NCBI GenBank assembly: GCA_958349535.1
Contig: CATWDJ010000006.1
Span: 53,983 to 117,982 of the forward strand
Direction of reading: 5' to 3'
From: Maccoyibacter sp900556645
GTDB taxonomy: Bacteria > Bacillota > Clostridia > Lachnospirales > Lachnospiraceae
Length of the DNA: 64,000 bases
In this document: piece after piece, positions 59,146-64,000 of the stretch
Layout: each line of letters opens with the position of its first letter
Position numbering within the stretch: position 1 is the first letter of the stretch
Made by a program: the position numbers and the translations under genes
The notes under the pieces: model-generated
The model's input: only the letters and a program-made list of their open reading frames with translations
The model's database searches: none
Told to the model about the DNA's origin: nothing

Positions 59146-60378
59146 ATGTCGCAATTTTTAGAATATTTAAAGATGGCTGTTTCCAATATTAAGACAAACA
59201 AGATGAGATCACTTTTAACGATGCTTGGCATCATCATCGGTATTTCATCCGTGTTGTTAATCGTATCCTTAGGGAATGGTGCAAAAAGTGTGATTACGGA
59301 TGCTATGGCGGATATTGGTTCGGGGCAGATTGCAATTTACAGCTATGACGACAGCGAAACCTATGACATTACCAATGATGACATTGAGGCATTGTATGAG
59401 AAAGTAGATGGCATTCGTGCGATTTCAAGCAGTTATTCGGCAGAGGGCAGCCTGTATACAAAAAAGGGAGAGTTTAAAACCGACATAATCGGTCAAATGC
59501 CCGATTATCAATATTTTTCCTCAACCGGATTGTTAAAGGGAAGATATTTTACGGAAAAAGAGTATTTGTCAGGTCAGCAGGTAGCAGTAATAGGAGAAAA
59601 AGATGCCTTGCGTATTTTCGGTTCCACAGATGTCTTAAATAAAGAGATTAGCATGGATGTTATGGATATGGAATTGACATTCCGTATTATCGGAGTGGAA
59701 GAGGCGGAAAAGGAGACGCTGTTTACATTCACATATGAAGATTCTCCCATATATCTTCAGGTGCCGTTGACAGTATTTTCACAGATATATGGAATGGAGG
59801 ATACCACCTATTGGAATATCATGATACTGGCAGAAGAGGGAGCGGATACCTATAAAATTGCATCCGAATCAACTGCATTATTAGAAAGACGTCATCAATG
59901 CAGCGAAGAAGGTATTTATCAAGTTGAAAATTTCAATGACTATATGAGCACTGTAAATAAGGTTATCAATGTGGTAACTGTCTTAGTATCACTTGTGGCA
60001 GCAATTTCGTTATTGGTGGGAGGAATCGGAGTTATGAATATTATGCTGGTTTCCGTAACGGAAAGAACCAGAGAAATCGGAATCCGCAAGGCATTGGGTG
60101 CAAAGACAAAATCCATTATGCTGCAGTTCCTCTCGGAATCAGCGATTATCACTTTGATTGGCGGTGCAATAGGCATTCTGTTGGGAGTGGGCGGAGCCTT
60201 TCTTGTGGCGGCAGTAGTGAGTACGGTAGAGCCGACTTTTGCCTTTACACCGAAAGTCGATCCGATTACCATCCTTGTGACAACATTGTTCTCGGTTGGC
60301 ATCGGAATCTTCTTTGGAATTTATCCGGCGAAAAAAGCGGCGAAATTAAGCCCTATTGAAGCATTGAGAAGAAATTAA
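59146..60378 (+). CDS. ABC transporter permease (MacB-type, FtsX domain)
   Basis: 410 residues. N-terminal membrane segment (about 20-45: RSLLTMLGIIIGISSVLLIV), a large extracellular MacB_PCD domain (about 50-255), then three C-terminal FtsX segments with GGIGVMNIMLVSVTERTREI and the ending IYPAKKAAKLSPIEALR. Forms the exporter with the ATPase and adaptor; likely handles antimicrobial peptides or other envelope-active compounds. No two-component system for such sensing sits next to it. Confidence 0.94.
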   Translation: MSQFLEYLKMAVSNIKTNKMRSLLTMLGIIIGISSVLLIVSLGNGAKSVITDAMADIGSGQIAIYSYDDSETYDITNDDIEALYEKVDGIRAISSSYSAEGSLYTKKGEFKTDIIGQMPDYQYFSSTGLLKGRYFTEKEYLSGQQVAVIGEKDALRIFGSTDVLNKEISMDVMDMELTFRIIGVEEAEKETLFTFTYEDSPIYLQVPLTVFSQIYGMEDTTYWNIMILAEEGADTYKIASESTALLERRHQCSEEGIYQVENFNDYMSTVNKVINVVTVLVSLVAAISLLVGGIGVMNIMLVSVTERTREIGIRKALGAKTKSIMLQFLSESAIITLIGGAIGILLGVGGAFLVAAVVSTVEPTFAFTPKVDPITILVTTLFSVGIGIFFGIYPAKKAAKLSPIEALRRN

Positions 60379-60402
60379 AAAAACAAAAGAAAACAAATCT
60401 AT

Positions 60403-61203
60403 CTATATTTTATAGAATATCGCCTTTCGTTTTTGGAATACTGTATAATAGGAAAATCCTGCGTCATGTAATAACTGAGGAACTTTTTTGAAATCGTAAG
60501 CAATATGTTCCGGTTTATGGGCGTCGGAACCGAGAGTAAGGATTTCCCCTCCCAGTTCCCGGTAGCGTTTTAAAGCCGCTTCCGTGGGATGGGGATGTCC
60601 CAATCCGTATTTCAGACCGGCGGTATTCAGTTCAATTCCCTTTCCACGGGAAATCAACTGGCGAAAAATTTCATCTATGACATCGGAATACTTCTTATAA
60701 GAATATTCTGTGTTTTTGTTTGGACCATAGCGAACCACATAGTCGATATGACCATAGACGTCAAAATCATCAAAAACGGCCAGGTTTTCCAAAATAGACT
60801 CAAAATATTCCAAATAAGCTTCGTGTTCCGTTTTCCCTTCGTAATATTCGCCATAGTAAGGATCAAAACCATGAACCACATGGGAGGAAGCGATGACAAA
60901 ATCAAAGTCATACTGTGACAGAAAATTGCGGTTCCAATCTGCAATCTGAGGCTGAAGTCCCAACTCTACGCCGATATGGATGGGAAATCTGTCCTTGTAA
61001 GCAAACTGATATTTTTTCATGCATTCTGTATATTTTTCAATATCAAAGACAAATAAATCCGGTTCATTAGGGTAGTCATAATCCATATGATCCGTAAAAC
61101 AGATGCCGTCCAGACGGTTTGCAATCGCACTTTCAATCATAGCTTCTACGGGAGCGGTGCTGTCCCCGGAAAATTGTGTATGCATATGTGTATCCCAGAG
61201 CAT
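60403..61203 (-). CDS. Histidinol-phosphatase (PHP/HisJ family)
   Basis: 266 residues. PHP-domain metal sites: DTHMHTQFSGD, FTDHMDYDYP, GVELGLQP, SSHVVHGFDP, YGHIDYVVRYG and TLGSDAHKPEH. Resembles HisJ/HisK of Firmicutes, which remove phosphate from histidinol phosphate, but no his genes are near; general PHP phosphatase is possible. Ends convergent with the permease gene. Start ATG has AGGAGG-like AAGGAGGTTAC upstream on the minus strand. Confidence 0.85.
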   Translation of the reverse strand: MLWDTHMHTQFSGDSTAPVEAMIESAIANRLDGICFTDHMDYDYPNEPDLFVFDIEKYTECMKKYQFAYKDRFPIHIGVELGLQPQIADWNRNFLSQYDFDFVIASSHVVHGFDPYYGEYYEGKTEHEAYLEYFESILENLAVFDDFDVYGHIDYVVRYGPNKNTEYSYKKYSDVIDEIFRQLISRGKGIELNTAGLKYGLGHPHPTEAALKRYRELGGEILTLGSDAHKPEHIAYDFKKVPQLLHDAGFSYYTVFQKRKAIFYKI

Positions 61204-61396
61204 GGGTGTAACCTCCTTGTGATAAGTTGAAATTTAATCTATTGTATCACACATTTTCGGAGAAAAAAACTGTTCCAGTTGTATGAATCACATGAATTAT
61301 TGTAATAGTTTCTACAATTTGTCCCTTAAAAATCTTGGACAAAATAAAATATCTGTAAAAAAATAGTGAAAAGTTTAACAAACCGTAGAAATGCAC

Positions 61397-61425
61397 TTGA
61401 TATTTTTTGGAAAATTAGTTAAAAT
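61397..61425 (+). promoter_or_regulatory. Promoter of gapA
   Basis: TTGATA (61397-61402), 17-bp spacer, TAAAAT (61420-61425). The 289-base gap upstream otherwise shows only A+T-rich sequence. Confidence 0.65.
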
Positions 61426-61492
61426 GTTAACAGTTGAGCTTGTATGCTCAAGAGTAAGAAAATTTATTCAAAATTTCTAGGAGGAATTACAA

Positions 61493-62509
61493 ATGGCAGT
61501 AAGAGTAGCAATCAATGGATTTGGCCGTATCGGTCGTCTTGCATTCAGACAGATGTTTGGTGCAGAAGGATATGAAGTAGTAGCAATCAATGATTTAACA
61601 AGCCCTAAAATGTTAGCACACTTGTTAAAATATGATTCTTCTCAGGGTAAATATGAGAAAGCTGATACTGTAAGTGCTGGAGAAGATTCTATTACAGTTG
61701 ATGGAAAAGAAATCAAAATCTACGCTTTCCCAGATGCAAACAATTGCCCATGGGGAGAGTTAAAAGTTGACGTTGTATTAGAGTGCTCCGGATTCTACAC
61801 ATCCAAAGAGAAAGCTCAGGCACACATCAACGCTGGTGCTCGTAAAGTAGTTATTTCCGCACCTGCAGGAAATGATCTTCCTACTATCGTATACAATACA
61901 AACCATGAGACATTAAAAGCTTCTGATACAATCATTTCAGCAGCTTCTTGTACAACAAACTGCTTAGCACCAATGGCAGATGCATTAAACAAATATGCAC
62001 CAATCCAGTCCGGTATCATGTGCACAATTCATGCTTACACAGGTGATCAGATGACATTAGACGGACCACAGAGAAAAGGTGATTTAAGAAGATCTCGTGC
62101 AGCAGCAGTTAATATCGTTCCAAACAGCACAGGTGCTGCAAAAGCAATCGGATTAGTTATCCCAGAGTTAAATGGAAAATTAATCGGTTCTGCACAGCGT
62201 GTTCCTACACCAACAGGTTCTACAACTATCTTAACAGCAGTTGTTAAAAAAGCTGGTGTAACAAAAGAAGATATCAATGCAGCTATGAAAGCAGCAGCAA
62301 ATGAGTCCTTCGGATACAATGAAGACGAAATCGTTTCTTCCGATATCGTAGGAATGAGATTTGGTTCTTTATTCGATGCAACTCAGACAATGGTTAACCA
62401 GGTATCTGATGATTTATACGAAGTACAGGTTGTTTCTTGGTATGACAACGAGAACAGCTACACATCTCAGATGGTTCGTACAATCAAATACTTCTCTGAG
62501 TTAGCATAA
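61493..62509 (+). CDS. gapA: Glyceraldehyde-3-phosphate dehydrogenase, type I
   Basis: 338 residues. Glycolytic NAD-dependent enzyme. NAD site INGFGRIGRLAFRQM, catalytic Cys in SAASCTTNCLAP, HAYTGDQMTLDGP, and WYDNENSYTSQMVR at the C-terminus. GGAGGAATTAC before the ATG. Strong codon bias, as expected for a highly expressed gene. First of the gapA-pgk-tpiA series. Confidence 0.98.
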   Translation: MAVRVAINGFGRIGRLAFRQMFGAEGYEVVAINDLTSPKMLAHLLKYDSSQGKYEKADTVSAGEDSITVDGKEIKIYAFPDANNCPWGELKVDVVLECSGFYTSKEKAQAHINAGARKVVISAPAGNDLPTIVYNTNHETLKASDTIISAASCTTNCLAPMADALNKYAPIQSGIMCTIHAYTGDQMTLDGPQRKGDLRRSRAAAVNIVPNSTGAAKAIGLVIPELNGKLIGSAQRVPTPTGSTTILTAVVKKAGVTKEDINAAMKAAANESFGYNEDEIVSSDIVGMRFGSLFDATQTMVNQVSDDLYEVQVVSWYDNENSYTSQMVRTIKYFSELA

Positions 62510-62546
62510 GTTTCAACACTTATAGGACAGAGTAAAAAGACTCAAC

Positions 62547-62583
62547 ATGGGTCCGGTCTTTAAAGGACCGGACCCATTTTTAT
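62547..62583 (+). terminator. Strong terminator or attenuator between gapA and pgk
   Basis: 12-bp perfect stem ATGGGTCCGGTC/GACCGGACCCAT with a 7-base loop, then TTTTTATT. It separates two genes usually in one operon and would give excess gapA mRNA. Confidence 0.9.
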
Positions 62584-62608
62584 TAAAATCCAGGAGGGAA
62601 TTAAGAAA

Positions 62609-63817
62609 ATGGGATTAAACAAAAAATCAGTAGACGACATTAATGTAAAGGGACTTCGTGTTCTTTGCCGTTGTGATTTCAACGTTCCGTTAAAAGACGG
62701 AAAAATCACAGATGAGAACCGTTTGGTAGCAGCACTTCCTACTATCAAAAAATTAGTAGCAGATGGCGGAAAAGTAATTCTTTGCTCTCATTTAGGAAAG
62801 CCAAAGGGAGAGCCAAAACCGGAATTATCTTTAGCACCGGTTGCAGCAAGATTGTCTGAGTTATTAGGACAGGAAGTAAAATTTGCAGCAGACAATGAAG
62901 TTGTTGGTCCAAATGCAAAGGCAGCCGTAGAAGCTATGAAAGATGGAGATGTAATTCTCTTAGAGAATACACGTTACAGAGCAGAAGAGACAAAGAACGG
63001 AGAGGCTTTCTCCAAAGATTTAGCTTCCTTATGTGACGTATTTGTAAATGATGCATTCGGAACAGCCCACAGAGCACATTGTTCTAACGTAGGTGTTGCT
63101 GAATTGGCAGATACCGCAGTAGTTGGTTACTTAATGCAGAAAGAAATTGATTTCTTAGGAAATGCAGTAGAGAATCCGGTAAGACCGTTTGTAGCTATCT
63201 TAGGCGGAGCAAAGGTTGCAGACAAGTTAAACGTTATCTCTAACTTATTAGAGAAATGTGATACATTAATCATCGGCGGTGGTATGGCTTATACCTTCTT
63301 AAAAGCACAGGGATACGAAATCGGTAAATCCTTGGTAGATGATACAAAATTAGACTACTGTAAAGAAATGTTGGAAAAAGCAGAAAAACTTGGCAAGAAA
63401 TTATTGTTGCCGGTAGATTCTGTTACTATCACAGACTTCCCGAACCCAATCGATGCACCGGTTGATACAATCGTATATGATGTAGATAACATGCCGGCAG
63501 ACCGTGAAGGATGCGATATTGGACCTAAGACAGCAGAAATGTTTGCAGATGCTGTAAAATCCGCTAAGACAGTTGTATGGAACGGACCGATGGGTGTATT
63601 TGAAAACCCTACTCTGGCAGCAGGAACCATTGCGGTAGCAAAGGCTTTGGCTGATACAGATGCAACAACCATCATCGGTGGTGGAGATTCTGCAGCAGCA
63701 GTTAACCAGTTAGGCTTTGGTGACAAGATGTCCCACATTTCTACAGGTGGCGGTGCTTCCTTAGAGTTCTTAGAAGGAAAAGAGTTACCGGGCGTAGCAG
63801 CAGCTAATGATAAGTAG
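62609..63817 (+). CDS. pgk: Phosphoglycerate kinase
   Basis: 402 residues. Makes ATP from 1,3-bisphosphoglycerate. RCDFNVPLKDGKITDENR, LCSHLGKPKG, FVNDAFGTAHRAH, LGGAKVADKL and the C-terminal GGGDSAAAVNQLG and HISTGGGASLEFLEG. Preceded by GGAGGG. Complete. Confidence 0.98.
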   Translation: MGLNKKSVDDINVKGLRVLCRCDFNVPLKDGKITDENRLVAALPTIKKLVADGGKVILCSHLGKPKGEPKPELSLAPVAARLSELLGQEVKFAADNEVVGPNAKAAVEAMKDGDVILLENTRYRAEETKNGEAFSKDLASLCDVFVNDAFGTAHRAHCSNVGVAELADTAVVGYLMQKEIDFLGNAVENPVRPFVAILGGAKVADKLNVISNLLEKCDTLIIGGGMAYTFLKAQGYEIGKSLVDDTKLDYCKEMLEKAEKLGKKLLLPVDSVTITDFPNPIDAPVDTIVYDVDNMPADREGCDIGPKTAEMFADAVKSAKTVVWNGPMGVFENPTLAAGTIAVAKALADTDATTIIGGGDSAAAVNQLGFGDKMSHISTGGGASLEFLEGKELPGVAAANDK

Positions 63818-63830
63818 AGCACTTGGTTCG

Positions 63831-63900
63831 AAGGAACTTGGCGACTGGCGAGCTGTGCAGCGAAGCCAGAGCCTAGTGAATCGAACTTCCTTGTTTTTTA
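63831..63900 (+). terminator. Branched hairpin with T tract between pgk and tpiA
   Basis: Outer stem AAGGAA/TTCCTT, middle stems GGC/GCC and CTGGC/GCCAG, and an inner hairpin GCTG/CAGC, followed by GTTTTTTA. Unusually elaborate for a simple terminator. Confidence 0.6.
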
Positions 63901-63938
63901 TATAATAAATAAATACATACAAGAAGGAGATTAAAACA

Positions 63939-64000
63939 ATGGCAAGAAAGAAAATTATTGCAGGAAACTGGAAAATGAACAAAACTCCAAGCGAGGCAGT
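63939..64000 (+). CDS. tpiA: Triosephosphate isomerase (3' end outside window)
   Basis: Only 20 codons visible: MARKKIIAGNWKMNKTPSEA. The GNWKMN segment is the TPI active-site Asn/Lys motif. AAGGAG lies upstream. Position after gapA and pgk fits the standard glycolytic order. Confidence 0.93.
   Translation, partial: MARKKIIAGNWKMNKTPSEA

Overview
The window is a contiguous chromosomal segment from a low-to-mid GC, Gram-positive, spore-related Firmicute, most likely a gut Lachnospiraceae (Clostridium cluster XIVa). This is inferred from the AGGAGG-type ribosome binding sites, the TTGACA/TATAAT promoters, and gene content: a meso-DAP MurE, PdaA, a YlmC/YmxH-like sporulation protein, a PrkC/PrpC pair with PASTA domains, GlnRS, a giant 2-hydroxyacyl-CoA dehydratase activase, an agr-like cassette, and the gapA-pgk-tpiA series. 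No rRNA or tRNA gene was seen.

Layout. 1-6.7 kb: a phospholipase C-like protein (cut by the window edge), an MFS transporter, a K+/H+ antiporter, a superoxide dismutase with Mn-type signature, and two cell-wall enzymes. 6.7-9.3 kb: a Tet(M)-like ribosomal GTPase fused to a YacP/Rae1-like NYN nuclease. 9.3-17.1 kb: a sigma-54 island consisting of rpoN, a sigma-54 activator carrying an HPr-like domain, and a dihydroxyacetone kinase phosphorelay (dhaL, dhaM, HPr, enzyme I, dhaK) with two perfect -24/-12 promoters. 17.3-20.5 kb: an agr-type quorum-sensing locus (response regulator, sensor kinase, AgrB and a 45-residue AgrD overlapping agrB), with 20-bp phased repeats in front of two promoters and a candidate small RNA. 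20.6-25 kb: the activase on the minus strand. 25-31.2 kb: a rhomboid-like protein, glnS, a DUF2225 protein and a MocR-type regulator; two inverted copies of a roughly 540-bp giant imperfect palindrome bracket the last three. 31.2-33.1 kb: pyrI, pyrB and a small membrane protein on the minus strand. 33.2-46.4 kb: a dense housekeeping run (murE, priA, def, fmt, zinc peptidase, rsmB, rlmN, prpC, prkC, rsgA, rpe, thiN). 46.38-47.64 kb: a decayed integrative element inserted at the start codon of ychF, carrying a type III (TenpIN-like) toxin-antitoxin unit and an integrase remnant. 47.6-50.1 kb: ychF, ylmC-like, nrdR and an unknown gene. 50.1-53.5 kb: an accessory surface unit (XRE regulator, leucine-rich-repeat surface protein, O-antigen-ligase-like polymerase). 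53.7-56.9 kb: pta, an isochorismatase-like hydrolase, yqeG, rpiB and efp. 57.1-60.4 kb: a MacAB-like ABC efflux system. 60.4-64 kb: a PHP phosphatase and the glycolytic genes gapA, pgk and tpiA (cut by the window edge).

The most unusual item is the pair of giant palindromes. Within each copy the two arms match each other at positions where the two copies differ, which looks like compensatory change and points to selection on a very long RNA or DNA hairpin, or to conversion between the arms. Also of interest are the ribosomal GTPase-nuclease fusion, the self-contained Dha phosphorelay with its HPr-bearing activator, the agr locus with its candidate RNA, and the toxin-antitoxin element that separated ychF from its own ribosome binding site. 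All assignments come from reading motifs by eye; no database search was run.
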